The position numbers were made by a program, and so were the translations under genes. Of a stretch of 64,000 nucleotides of DNA, positions 32,901 to 44,566 are shown one piece after another (positions within the stretch are counted from its first letter, which is position 1; each line of letters opens with the position of its first letter). The notes beneath the pieces are model-generated. The model ran no database searches and was not told the DNA's origin. It worked only from the letters and a program-made list of their open reading frames with translations. Source of the DNA: Mytilus trossulus (Eukaryota > Mollusca > Bivalvia > Mytilida > Mytilidae); NCBI RefSeq assembly GCF_036588685.1, contig NC_086382.1, forward strand, positions 61,274,987-61,338,986, given 5' to 3'.

Positions 32901-35900
32901 ATATACACCCTCGTCTTTCTGAGGCAAACACAAATTTTGCCTTTACTGCCAATTCTAAATTTTCTTAAGATGCATAAGATTTGCAAACAGTAAGCAATAA
33001 ACCTAAAAAAAAGGCTCGTTTTTTAGATGCAAGTTAAAAAATTGAGTATTATGATAAATACTACATGATGACAGAATGAGGCAAACGAATTTCTTGTTTG
33101 AATGTATGTTATCAAAAATAAACATTAAGGTTACCAATATTACTTCTGTCTCTAATCCGCTAAATTGTTTTTAATTATTATCAAATTCTATTGTATTTTA
33201 GTCTAGTGTTGTTAGTCTTGAGTAGACGAAACGCGCGTCTGGCATACTAAATTATTATCTTGGTACCTTTGATAACTCTTAACACCACTGGGTCGATGCC
33301 ACTGCTTGTGGACATTTCGTCCCCGAGGGTATCACCAGCTCAGTAGTAAAAAAATCGGTGTTGACATGAATATATATAATGTGGTCATTTTTATAAATTT
33401 CCTGTTAACATATTTAGAATTGTTTGAGAAACTAAGGATTTTCTTATTTTAGGCATTTATTACCTTAGCCGTAATTGGCACAACTTTTTGGAGTTTTGGA
33501 TCTTCAATGCTGTTCAACCTTGTACTTGTTTGGCTTTATGAATATTTTGATGAGCGTCACTGATGAGTCGTGAGTAGAAGAAACGCGCGTCTGGTGTACT
33601 TAATTATATTTCTGGTACCTTTAATAACTTTTTTAAGTTAAGACTTCTATAAAACGTTCAATCCACCAATGGGATTTTCTACATCTGAAAATGCCTGTAC
33701 CAGTTGTTGTCAATTCGTTTGATGTGTTTTATTTTTTGATTTTGCAATTTGATTAGAGACTTTCCAATTGAACTTTCCTCGTTCAGTATTTTTGAGATTT
33801 TACATTTTACTACTGTGTTTACACTTGAAAAATGTAATTATGTTTATTTCCTAAAGAATTCGTGTACAATCTTGTTCTTAACTAAAGTTACACAAGGTGT
33901 CGTACAATGCATCTCTTTATCTTAACTTATTGAGACACATAATTAAATTTTGAAATATTAAGATCAATGTGTACTTTGTGAATATGATAACACACTTTAC
34001 CTGTTGCTTTCATTATACATGTAGCCATTTCAAACTTAGAGCAGTAATATGTATCTACAACAAAATGCACATATTTCATCAATACTGATTACCGTTTCTA
34101 GTAAAAACAACGAGAGAGCAAAGTATTTAATATCCGGTCCATTCTATGTTTTCTTTACGTATAGATCAGTTAACTTTTTTAGCCATGGCGTTGTTAGTTT
34201 GTTTTAGATTTATGAGTTTGACTGTCCCTTTGGTATCTTTCGTCCCTCTTTTACTTCATCTCCAGTATATGATATTCTAGGAAAGACGAACCAGATTATT
34301 TTGTATTTTACTATGCTCTTATTTTTGGATTACAACAGAACAACAACAAAATATTTCCTTTTCTGACAATATAAGTGTTCTTATTTTCTTTGAATTCTAT
34401 TTATGTAATCATAACCAACCATTTGATGTTACAGGTGTTTCAAAGTACATGGTAAGGTTTGAAGTTTTACAATTGACAGTTAAAAGCTGTCACGAAATTA
34501 ACGTTCCTCGTGATATAAGTTCTAGATAGAAGAAATGTTATAAAATATCCTTTCCACTGGATTAAGTAAAACAGTAAGTATCCCTATCGGAATACAGGTT
34601 AGAGAATAATTGTTCCAACAGAAATTAATATTATGGCATTGTTTATAATAAAGTTTAAAGGGACGTCTGGTTTTTGAAACAAATATGCGTCAATAAAGTC
34701 ACGTGATAATCTCTATATCACGTGATCATGTGATGGTTTTCTCTACTTTTATTTGCAATTATTGTGTTGTTAACTCATCTCAGAAAGTGTCAATGCTACA
34801 TGTTCATTATTATTTATTCACCGTTTTGCAATTAAAACCATACCCGAATATCCCGGTCACTGTCTAGTATCGTCAAACTGATAAAGTCTTTACTTTTGGT
34901 ACCGGTAAAGACGAAACATTGTAGCAGCAAATGAGGAATTAAAGTTGATATTTGTTCTGTCTCATTTGTTGCATCCACCAGTATATCTTTTCGAATTTAA
35001 TTATTTCTGGTACTTACTGTTATGTGTGTAAGGGAGACAATTGCATCTGTCTAATAGATAAGATGATAAACAATCCTTATAACAAGAGCTTCTATAGTAT
35101 TCAGAACCGTCGTCGTGCTTTTGCTCTCTACAAAATACATTCTCCATAGCTTCATAGGGCTTCGGCAAATACTCAAACTAAAATAGGCATCCATAAAAAA
35201 AATTAATACGGTTATATTTCTAAACAAATAAATACGTATGGTTGCTTTTAGTTACGTAAACAAAAACTTTATATCAACCTTGCGATAACGAGATTTGTTA
35301 TTGTTAATTGGTATAAATGATGATCTTTTGAAGATTAAACTTACTGAAATAAAGGTATTTTCTTATTTTAAAAAAAATTGTTACCAATCAAAGGTAACAG
35401 GATTATAGTTTAGTACGCCAGACGAGAGTTGAAAAACATTAAACTTGTATTCACGTAGATGTAATATGATAAGGCATGATTTATCATTGAAACTAAAGTA
35501 ATATGAAACAACTGATTGGTGAAAAATAATGTTTATCCAATTCTTAAACCAATGCATGTATATATCATAAACTCAGGCTTCTGTGCACGATTTTATCCTC
35601 TTTTTTTACGCAAACATATTGTAAAATCATCATTTTTTCTCTCTCTGTCTGTTAATATGCAAAAATATGGCAGCTACTTAATTGTCGTGTTTTGAAGCCG
35701 TAGTTTATCGAATGTCACCTTATAGTAAACAACCAACAAAGAAGCATGGCTATTGAGAACCTGTTTAACATGTACAATCAGGTAATAGTTTATTTTAATG
35801 AAAGATCCATACGTATTGCGATCACCAGATTTTTACGAGAAGGGTCATTCTAAGGTCACTTTACATACGGAAAATATGTCGGCGAATTGGTCCCTGGAAG

Positions 35901-38900
35901 CAATCAATAAAAAAAGTAAACTTCTTCTTAATGTGGACAAATTAAAGAATGCTCTTCGAAAAAAATTATGTGTTCAAAAGTTTTATAATGAAAACTATCC
36001 ATTTATTTATAAAAAAATAATATGCATGATTTTTTTTTAATATGAGGTTTCAAATGACTTTAAATGTTGACCATTACAAATGTATTTACCTGTTTTTTAG
36101 TCACTGAAGCAAATACATCTCTTCCTGGTTCAACATAAAAACCGCTTACTCCTTGGAAAATCGGATCTTCATTTGAATCATGAACTAAGAACTGAGAAAA
36201 AATTAACATTGATTTTAATATTAAGTTTTTGGCATATCTATATCTTATTGGCTTATTTCTTCATCTTATCCATTTTGATTCATTCGTCTGATGTATTTGA
36301 GTTTTTGATTTTGCCATTTGAGATAGGACTTTTCGTTTCGAATTTGAGTTCAGTATTTCAGTGAGTTTACTTTTTATCTCTCTACGTCAAAATTTTAATC
36401 GGTCAGCATGATATGTAAAATGTTTCCTTATCTATTCATCCCTCAAAATTTTGATGAGTTACTGCAATTTTAATGCATCATGTTCGCCTTTCGATAATTA
36501 ATGTCTCTTCGGAGATTTTTGGACGTATAGTGAAATCTGAATATGGAAGCATAGCTTTTTTTACAGTTTTTAAAGACGAAAGAATGAAACTCTTCAATTT
36601 GAATTAACCATTTTGACTGCGTATTGATAATCCTGCATTCAATGCATGAATAATTATTTTATTAGTATGGATTATTCGGTATCATGTAAAACCTAACAAA
36701 TGGTATAGATATTTGCCTGTAGTCGCAGACCGTGTGTTCAAAAACTGAAAAAAATGTCTTTCTTGGCTTTATTTGTTTTCTTGTGTGGTTTTGTGAGCTA
36801 CGTACCCTTTCATTCAACCATGATTTAACGTGCTTTTGTTTATTTTTTTCGTAACTCCAATCATTTTCTCATTTGCAGTAATGTTCTGAATGTATTAACG
36901 AGTAATTTCAGTTTGTTTTTTGGGACACATTTTCAGGTGGCAAAAAGTATTATCAATTCAGTTCAAGGGATACTCGGGATATGATGCGGACAATATTCTG
37001 TGGGCGTATTTACCTAAGATGGGTATCTTGTTACATGACATGAGGAATTTTCCCTTGAGTTGAAATTAACAAAAAAATCATATGACCCCTTCTGATAAAA
37101 CACTCAGACAAAGTTCCATACCAGAACATGATGAGATAGAGATAGATATATTGGCCTTTTCTTGGCAACTTTACGCAATTTGCGGTTTTTACCTTGAAAT
37201 GATTTATAAACATAGAATTGCATACACCCTTATTATAAGTTTATAATAATCGTCATCTCAAGTATCATAAATTTGTTTTTACATGTATTTTCCCTGGAGA
37301 CATTTTTTATTCATGAAACAATTGTATCTTTTAAGCTTATGTTTTCCATGATTAACTTCAATAATAATGAATATTCTGATGCATTTGAAATAGGTCTTAT
37401 TAAATAATGTGGTGTTAATTCAACATAGGACACAATTACCTGAAGTCCTTCGCCATACGTTATGCCGTAGTAGTTATTTGCACTGTCCAAATCAAGCATC
37501 AAAGTCAAATGAAAGACTGATCCTACTTGATTTGTTTTTATTTTCATATCTGGATTTGATGTCAAACATGGTCCACTGCGAGACAATTTAACTTTAAAGT
37601 ATTTCCTAACATCTAAATTATGAAATTGAAAATTTGCGTTTAACAAAATTCCACCAGGATCAAGAATATGTTTTCGATCTGTCATTACCTCGTCGAATGT
37701 TTGGTTACGGTAAAACCCTTCTTGTTCAAAAAACGGATCGCTCCAGTTTGTTTTAACAGTTGAGGAAATGCCTAATGGACTTATGTTCATGTAATAACTA
37801 TCTATCCTTGAATCATTTTTCATTGCGCTTTTATTTAATGGGTTTAAATCGCAAATTGTCACTGTTGGAAACTCTATTTCATTTTGAGGTTGGGTATATT
37901 GTGTCATTGTTGAGGGATATGTATAATAATGTTTTATTTCCGCTACCACCGTTACTGTAAGGTATACACCACATGATAAAATAATACAGGTCCACAATAA
38001 CCTGAAACCAGAAAAGGAGAAAATTGAATTATTATATTTAATGCTCTGAAATGATTAGTTTCATGTTCAAATTCTTTTATGTCATTTTTTTTAATAACAA
38101 TAAACAAAGAATAATGTCAATTGGACCTTCTTAAATAAAACTAATACTTTGAACTTTTACTGGATACCTTTTTTGTTCGCTATGGAGATTCTTTATATCG
38201 TCAAATAACACTTTAAGATATTTAGAAGATACTTTAGATATTATTTTGCTCTTAATAATGAGGAACTCAGTATGTCACTTGATATATTTGTTGGACTCGG
38301 TTTTTCATAAGAACGCTAAAGGGCGATTGTTAAGCTGAATTGCGAGTGTCCACGCCGAAGTGCGATAGTTCCTACGCTGAGGTGCGATGGTCCCTACGCT
38401 GAAGAGCGATTGTTTATCATGACGTTAAAATATTGTGACAATTTCAAATACAACAAAGATTCGAAGCAGGATGATAGGGTTGTAGAAGGAGGTTTCATGC
38501 TAAAAAAGGAAGGGAATTAAAAGGAAAATAATGCACGTTTCAAGTCCTGAAAAGTGTGTTGCATTACACGTGAAAGCAAAGAGCATGGAAGATAAACTTG
38601 ACCAGCAAATGGGCAAACCAGTGTTTGGAATTATGAAAATCTGAACAGAAAAATTTACCAAATACGAGGATGGCAAACTACGGTTGTCAAATCTCAGGGA
38701 ACAAATGACAAAAAACATATTTTGAATCCAAGATTTTTCCAGTACCTTTATTGTGTAATTTCTTAATATAGTTATTTTAAATAAATGCATCGAAAAATTA
38801 TACAAAAAAATGTTAGCGCATTGCGTGAAAAAAAATTATGACCAAGACAAATACCATACCACCCTTTAAGAAGTTAAATAGTTGCTCCTTTTATGATACT

Positions 38901-41900
38901 GTTTTATTTAAACATATCGTGTATATTTTGCTTGTATAATCAATGTCATAGCCTAACCACCATGGAACTTCGGCGTAACTATCAACAAAGCTAACGTTAC
39001 AATGACACCATCGCACTTTAACGTGAAAACCATCACACTTCAGCGTTACCATCGCGGTAAGGTGTACAATCGCGGTTCCGAGTCCTACATATTTATCTAG
39101 CTGAACTGACTTAAAAGGTTGCACTTTGTAAATACAGCTGTTTTTCAAAACACGCCTCTTTTGGAGAGAAATTTAATATTCATAGAAAATTAATTTTGTT
39201 TACACACTGATTCCCAGTTATGCTCTCTGTGTTCCATATCGCAGAGACAGAACTTGGGAAAGTTACCAGTAAAATAAACACGTGCATATTGTTTACATTG
39301 AAATCTGTGGTAGCCTTTCATTTGAGGTAGGGGTAGTTAAGAAAATTAGTGTAAGTTTAAACTCTGAGAAGTTCAGGGCATATAAACGTGGAAAATATGC
39401 CGCACATCCCTATATTTTGACCTTTGAAAAAAATTGTGGTGCATATGAACTTTCAATTCTAGGATAGGATTTTTTTTTCAAAACTTCATAGTAAAAGTGG
39501 TACAGTTTTAGCCGTAAAAGGAGTTCCTATGGGAAATTGCATTGTCAATATTTACAGAAATGCAACATATAAGAGATGATGCTTCATTTCCTATTGTTAT
39601 ACATCCATTTTCAGAGATTGACGTCCTCGGAGTTTGGTATTTGTTTTATTTCACTTTTTGTCACGGTCTTATGTTTCTATTCATATCTCAACTTGTTCGA
39701 TTCGCTCGCGTGTGTAACATCTTATTTGATTCAACAACAAAAAATCTCTGTATTACTGAGCAATCATTACACCTGGGTTGTCAAAATCTCAATTTAGTAA
39801 AAAAACATTTACTAAATTTCATCATCGGTACAAGGATACCATTCGTAAATACAAATCAACATGCAGACGTCTTATACGTGTTGATATTTCTCATCTATTC
39901 TTGTATGGTTATATTCTATACAAAGTACAAACATGTTGTCATTCACCTAAAAAGATACCTTATTCTTTAAACACACTTTTTCAAAAGGGATATAGTGACG
40001 ATATCGTTCTCATTTAAGTTTAAATATTATGGAAACTTTATTGATTCACTCATACGGTTTATGAATCGGGAAATGAATACATTTATTTTAAAATGAATTG
40101 ATGCCATGATACGGGTTTTGATTTTCCAATTTATTTTATGATACTAAGAAGGATTTTCATATAATAACAAAAATAATATGCAATCAGTTTATTTGAGGTT
40201 TGGTGGTCATGGTTGTTTTCTGCTTTTTTGTAGGGTTCTTGTTTCTTTGACGCATTCCCAATTGCATTCTCAATTTTATGAACTCATTAAATGATTTTAC
40301 GTATATGTTGGGTTTTTTTATATTAAGAGGTCAACGAATCTATGTAAATAAAAAGATGTGGTATAATTGACAATCATACAATTCTCAACAAAAAACTAAG
40401 AAAGGCCTGATTTATGTTAAAACAAATGTATATATTATAAACAGCAACACATTAACTCATTATAGATACCAGGATTACATTTTGTATTTACGCCAGACGC
40501 GCGTTTCGTCTTCTAAAGACTAATCAGTGATGCTCGAATCTAAAACAAAAGTTGAAAAAGCAAAATTAAGTACGAAGTTGAAGAGCATTGAGGATTAAAA
40601 TTCCTAAAACAAAAGCCATATACAGCTAAGGTTATCTACCTGAGGTAGTCACAACTTATGAATTACTTGAATTACTTTTGTAAATTTCCTGATACAAAAC
40701 TTTGAATTTTTCGAAAAAAAACTAAGGCTTTTCTTGTCCCAGGAATAAATTACCTTAGCCGTATTTGGCACAACGTTTTGGAATTTTGGATCCTCAATAC
40801 TCTTCAACTTTGTACTTGTTTTGCTTTATAACTATTTTGATATGAGCGTCACTGATGAGTCTTATGTCGACAAAACGCGCGTCTGGCGTACTAAAATACA
40901 ATCCTGGTACTTTTGATAACTTTTTACACCACTGGGTCGATGCCACTGCTGGTGGACGTTTCGTCCCCGAGGGTATCACCATCCCAGTAGTCAGCACTTG
41001 AGTGTTGACATGAATATCAATTATGTTGTTATTTTTATAAATTTACTGATACAAAACTTTAAATTTTTCGAAAAATTAAGGATTTTCTTGTCACAGGAAT
41101 AGATAACCTTAGCCGTATTAGGCACAACGTTTTGGAATTTGGATCCTCAATGCTCTTTAGCTTTGTACTTGTTTTGCTTTATAACTATTTTGATATGAGC
41201 GTCATTGGTGATTATAATGTAGACGAAACGCCCGTCTGGCATACTAAATTATGATCCTGGTACTTTTCATTATCTTTGACTAGGGACAGGCACATACAAA
41301 ATGTAACGGGCGCAAAACCCTTCCCTAACCCGAGACAGCGATGTTATATAGTACAATATTTCAAAAACATATTCAAACCAGTTTATCAAGGCTTAACTCA
41401 TCAGATGAGAAAAACTCAGTGAGGTATATATTTTACATCCTAACAACAAAATATACACTAAGTACAGATCAGGGAGTACTCGCACTTTCTGGCAGCAAAT
41501 TATAACTAATAAAACAAATCATGTGTTAAATACATCAGTATGATTTTAATAGATTATAAATATGTGGCGTTCATTATCACTGAACTAGTATATATTTTTT
41601 AGGGGCCAGCTGAAGGACGCCTCCGGGTGCGGGTATTTCTCGTTATATTGAAGACCTGTTGGTGACCTTTTGCGGTTGTTTTTATCTATGGTCGGGTTGT
41701 TGTCTCTTTGACACATTCCCCATTTCTATTCTCAATTTTATCTTTAGTCACAAAACTAACAGTTTAAAAACTAAATTAAATGTTGAGAAACGAATGAAGG
41801 AAAAACAAAAATTCAAATTTTAAGTGGATACTCACAATCTTATTTTGTGTCTGCTTGTTGTTCCTGACAGTTTATTGACTCCGTGGAATCCAGTATTCTG

Positions 41901-41981
41901 ACTGAATTCATTCCAAAGATCACCAAATTTATCTAATGATCCAGTGCTAGGTGTAGAGATGTCCTTACTGTTGGTGCTCAT
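29981..41981 (-). CDS. DEG/ENaC-family sodium channel, complete, 8 coding exons
   Basis: Exons (minus): 41836-41981, 37440-38001, 36090-36191, 35018-35177, 34001-34054, 32133-32295, 31280-31374, 29981-30129. Every junction has GT/AG, phases match, and the total is 1,431 bp (476 aa plus stop), typical for the family. The cytosolic N-terminus has the gating His-Gly (residues 33-34, FHGVNKL). TM1 spans about 50-72. The family signature FPTVTICDLN is at 93-102. The extracellular region has DPIFQGVSGFYVEPG, then LPKPYE, and a cysteine-rich segment (CYKDC, RCNCLPY, CDCPLSC). The pre-TM2 stretch NLGGQMGLFLGAS includes the Gly-Ala-Ser filter (439-441), followed by TM2 with TLTELLEF. Expected product: a trimeric, amiloride-type sodium channel subunit of the plasma membrane. 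Gating stimulus (peptide, acid or mechanical) cannot be told. The apparent ORF continuing to 37311 is intron read-through. Introns contain RT relics, MITEs and R1/R3 repeats. Confidence 0.92.
30587..30736. mobile_element. Foldback MITE 4 (150 bp)
   Basis: The left arm AGAAATGACTGTATTATTTG and its inverse ending at 30736 form ~58-base arms (TATTCGAAATAACATAAAAT pairs with ATTTTATGTTATTTC-type sequence). They surround a loop with CCGCTACGCGCG, nearly the same core as the loop of MITE 1. Intron 7 of the DEG/ENaC gene. Confidence 0.75.
30915..31225. repeat. Exon 7-derived degenerate array in DEG/ENaC intron 7
   Basis: Four copies of a ~90-bp unit (anchor AGCAGA at 30934, 31029, 31120, 31204) carry ATATATC(T/A)CGAGCAGAGG, AATATTTTGGTA and CTGCTTTGACTA-type strings. 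These match the 3' half of coding exon 7 at 31280-31325 (anchor 31293). The copies have lost the splice donor and frame, so they are not usable exons. Confidence 0.75.
33205..33640 (-). repeat. Dispersed 352-bp family R1, 1.2 tandem units
   Basis: GAAACGCGCGTCTGG occurs at about 33224 and 33576, 352 bases apart, with the internal block CACTGGGTCGATGCCACTGC, TTCGTCCCCGAGGGTATCAC between. Intron 5 of the DEG/ENaC gene. Confidence 0.8.
33660..33835 (+). repeat. Dispersed repeat family R3, plus copy
   Basis: Contains GCCTGTACCAGTTGTTGTC, TTTGATGTGTTTTATTTTT, CTTTCCAATTGAACTTTCCT and TTCAGTATTTTTGAGATTTT, in the same order as the other R3 copies. Intron 5 of the DEG/ENaC gene. Confidence 0.65.
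34178..34258 (+). mobile_element. Extreme 3' end of the RT retroelement, truncated copy
   Basis: Consists only of the last ~80 bases of the family tail (GCCATGGCGTTGTTAGTTTG, TTTGACTGTCCCTTTGGTAT, TTCGTCCCTCTTTTAC). Severe 5' truncation is typical of target-primed retrotransposition. Intron 4 of the DEG/ENaC gene. Confidence 0.7.
35480..35910 (+). repeat. Dispersed ~420-bp repeat R4, plus copy
   Basis: Closely matches, in reverse complement, 51690-52110: AATGCATGTATATATCATAA, TTTGAAGCCGTAGTTT, GTTTAACATGTACAATCAG, GATCCATACGTATTGCGATC and GGCGAATTGG. It includes a short frame starting MAIENLFNMYNQ (35745) that ends at CAG|GTAATA, an exon-like structure. Lies in intron 3 of the DEG/ENaC gene, antisense to it. 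No known domain. Confidence 0.65.
36265..36370 (+). repeat. Dispersed repeat family R3, plus copy
   Basis: TTCGTCTGATGTATTTGAGT, TTTTGATTTTGCCATTTGAG, ACTTTTCGTTTCGAATTTGA and GTTCAGTATTTCAGTGAG follow the order of the other R3 copies. Intron 2 of the DEG/ENaC gene. Confidence 0.65.
38310..38410 (+). repeat. Degenerate ~22-bp GCTGAAGTGCGATGGT repeat
   Basis: Four to five variants of CGCTGAAGTGCGATGGTTCC. Inverse variants recur at 38955-39075, so this may be one arm of a foldback element. DEG/ENaC intron 1. Confidence 0.6.
38955..39075 (-). repeat. Degenerate ~22-bp repeat, inverted arm
   Basis: Variants of ACCATCGCACTTTAACGTGA and ACCATCACACTTCAGCGTTA, inverse to the array at 38310-38410. 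The intervening ~545 bases show no gene. Confidence 0.6.
39490..40017 (+). pseudogene. RT retroelement relic, frameshifted
   Basis: Across two or three frames the sequence retains RT C-terminal phrases: SQLVRFARVCNILF, then LCITEQSLHLG, then FTKFHHRYKDTIRKYKSTCR and SHLFLYGYILYKVQ. The order and spacing match the part of the RT domain after the catalytic motif seen in the copy at 45447. At least two frameshifts separate the pieces. Intron 1 of the DEG/ENaC gene, opposite strand. Confidence 0.65.
40195..40285 (+). repeat. Dispersed repeat family R5 copy
   Basis: TGGTTGTTTTCTGC, GTTTCTTTGACGCATTCCCA and ATTCTCAATTTTATGA match copies at 41605-41745, 59205-59335 and 62920-63050. Confidence 0.55.
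40440..41290. repeat. Dispersed family R1, inverted cluster
   Basis: 40440-40640 is a plus-oriented R1 end (TTTACGCCAGACGCGCGTTT). 40676-41280 is minus-oriented and holds about 1.6 units, with GAGCGTCACTGATGAGTC at 40843 and GAGCGTCATTGGTGATTA at 41196 (353 bases apart). DEG/ENaC intron 1. Confidence 0.75.
41605..41745 (+). repeat. Dispersed repeat family R5 copy
   Basis: CCTCCGGGTGCGGGTATTTC, TTGAAGACCTGTTGGTGACC, GTCTCTTTGACACATTCCCC and TTCTCAATTTTAT. It ends ~90 bases from exon 1 of the DEG/ENaC gene. Confidence 0.65.
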
Positions 41982-43376
41982 TATATATCGATATGTTTCC
42001 TACAGTTCAACAACATTCATGTTGCTAAATCATTTTAAAAAAAAGTTAACTTAACACAGATTATTCGATTATTGATTTTGCTAAAAACTTTTGATGATTG
42101 TTTCATATATTTTTTTTTAAATCAAAGTTGAGTGGTCGACGAAAAGCAAATACTGAGTCCATTACATTAATTGTAATGCCTTTCTCGTCTGTTTGGTTTT
42201 GTCTTATGTTACTCAGGTACAGACCAGTATCACAATACTTAGATTGACCATATAGATTTTACATCTGCATCTACTTTAAGTCTGTTTATCTTTTTTCATT
42301 GTAGCCATGGCGTTGTCAGTTTATTTTAGATTTATGAGGTTGACTGTCCCTTTAGTATCTTTTGTCCCTCTTTTGTGTACTTGGCCATTAAAACCAAGTT
42401 TTACAATTTTATCATTAACATTTTTTTTAAAAGATAGGGTATGACACATCCGTGATGACAACTAGGTTATTGTTTGCATTGTATGAAAATGGTAATGTTC
42501 AATTATTATGAACTTTGGTTTTATTGGATGTTGGAATTTTATTGAACTAACTCCCAGTTAATTTTACTCAAACTTCGTACTTAATTTGTTTATAACTTTT
42601 TTTTATTTTAGCGGCAGTGAAAAGGCTTCCGTAAACGAAGCACGTGCCCTGCATTCAAAACCACCAGCCTGTGTATGTTAATGCTTTTCTCCTACAAAAG
42701 AAAAGAAACCTCAACCTAATTTATAGCAAAACAAAGAACGAATAACAAATATGGCAGACATCAGCGTGTGACAACATCTGTTATACAAGATCCTCTTGAG
42801 ATACACATGCAGAATGCTTCAAGGTTAAACATATATGGAGCACATAACCTCCCTAATCTCAAAAAGTTGTAATACAGAAGAAATTTGATAACAAAATGTT
42901 AAAAGTTATTTAGAATTTGCTTTACTGATCAGATTTTTTAAAAGCGAAAAGAACAACAACTATCAAAAAGATAAAAATAATTTAAGGGTAAGAATATATA
43001 GCCAACGCTCTCTGACCTTTTACTTATATATTGACGATTTTTGAGAAAGTGACACTTTAAGCCTGCTCTTCCAAAAATATCGAAGATAATTTTTTTTAGG
43101 GATATTCCTTTGATACGATCTTTATATATCCATAGTTCAAAAGTTATTTCAATCTGATGGACATTAAAAGCTCGGGGAAGTCTCACTGTAATTTAATAGG
43201 TCTCCACTGAATACATTCGGTTGTCATTTGTATCTCTATATAAAGCGATTTTAAGTATGATATGGCGAAGATTGAGAGATTTGGAAGATCTAGCCAACGC
43301 CATGAGCCCTTTTACATGAATTTCTGATGAATTTTAATTGAAAAAGTACAATTTATGGACTGGAATTATAATAATA
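41982..43376. other. Upstream flank of the DEG/ENaC gene
   Basis: Holds the presumed promoter of the minus-strand channel gene and a truncated RT tail (42297-42378). A repeat-free AT-rich stretch runs from 42380 to 43376. No clear core promoter and no other gene seen. Confidence 0.35.
42297..42378 (+). mobile_element. Extreme 3' end of the RT retroelement, truncated copy
   Basis: GTAGCCATGGCGTTGTCAGT, TTTGACTGTCCC-type string (GTTGACTGTCCCTTTAGTAT) and TTTTGTCCCTCTTTTG: only the last ~80 bases of the family, as at 34178. Confidence 0.7.
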
Positions 43377-44564
43377 CTGAGTGCCAATGAAAACGCAACA
43401 CTTTTGTTTTTCAAAAAAATCTGATAATTTTTATTTTATTTAAATTAGAACTTTGTATAGTTGGTTTAAAATTACTTTTAAGACAATCGACGACAACTTT
43501 ATGGTTGAGTGATTTTTGGAACATGTGCGAAGTAAGGGTTATTTTTAATGGACATAAACCAAGTTCCCCGCTTTTCAACATACGCACCATTTTCACGATT
43601 TTGTCATTTAAAGCTTGGCTAATGTCATGAATTTTCCCGCCCTTATTGTAAGGAAACTGCAATAAACATCTGAGTAAATATGCCAGGACTTTCTGACAAC
43701 CAGCGACATGCAGTTTTGGGTATGGTCAAATGAAGCCTTTGACGGCATACAATTACGAGAAGACTTAAGTTGTAGCCTCAACAATAACCCAAATCATCCA
43801 CAAATTCAACCAAAATGGATCATTTAATGATAAGCGACATCCCGGGGTACAAAAAGCAAGAAATGCTCAGCCAGACCGATACATTTGGCCTTAAACATAT
43901 TCGATATTGACTCTGATGGGTGTACAAAGGTCACGAGAGTTCAATGGGGGTCACGGTAGATCCTTTTCAGTAAAGCATAATTTACGCAGAAATTGTTAAA
44001 GAGCGCCAAAGTCTTTCCTTAGTGACATCTAAACGGCCGTAAGGCGTAAATATCGAATTCTGTAGACCAAAAATCATTCATTGTGTACCAAAAACCGTCA
44101 GGGGTGGTTACATAGACATTTGGCATCCATCTTGGCCAAAAGTCATGTGTTTCGCCCGATTTTGGTCCGATCGAGCAAATGTTGCATCCGATTGGACATG
44201 TTTTAGACGATGAAAACCACCACCAATATCATAAAGTCAGCTTGAGTTTGATATGCGGGACAAGTGGAACAACATTCCACGAGATCACATTAAACGTCCG
44301 GGATGATTAGTTCCACGGCGCTGTAGAGATTGCGCTGCACAACGAGGTTGTAACATGTTTTGTTAGGACTGTGATTTGATGTTTCGACATTGGATGTTTC
44401 ATTTACCTATAGCGTCTGAAAGATGACAATAAAACATTTTTGTTTGATATCGAACTATTGTTAGAATTGTTTATTTTCTAAAACAATTTATTTTGAAAGA
44501 TTATCATTTCTAATATAAATTTTATGTTTGAAAAACCAAGTGTTGCGTTTTCATTGGCACTCAG
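43377..44564 (+). mobile_element. Tc1-type DNA transposon, degenerate (1,188 bp)
   Basis: The terminal inverted repeats start CTGAGTGCCAATGAAAACGC and end with the exact inverse (first 27 bases perfect, similarity to ~39), flanked by TA on both sides (43375-43376 and 44565-44566), the canonical Tc1/mariner target. The inside reads on the plus strand in broken frames. At 43680 MPGLSDNQRHAVLG resembles the start of the N-terminal helix-turn-helix region. SPDFGPIEQ (44152) matches the SPDLNPIE motif with the last catalytic acidic residue. At 44259 come DKWNNIPRDHIKR, a stop, and VPRRCRDCAAQRG, the typical transposase C-terminus. Multiple lesions make it non-autonomous, yet the ends remain intact. 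Confidence 0.88.
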
Positions 44565-44566
44565 TA

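Noticed and set aside
37311-37439. C-terminal extension of the DEG/ENaC exon 2 frame
   Set aside because: A donor CAG|GTAATT at 37440 joins in frame to exon 3, which encodes the expected next family segment; the extension is intron.
43411-43662. Minus-strand 83-codon frame in the Tc1 element
   Set aside because: The transposase motifs read on the plus strand; this frame is antisense.
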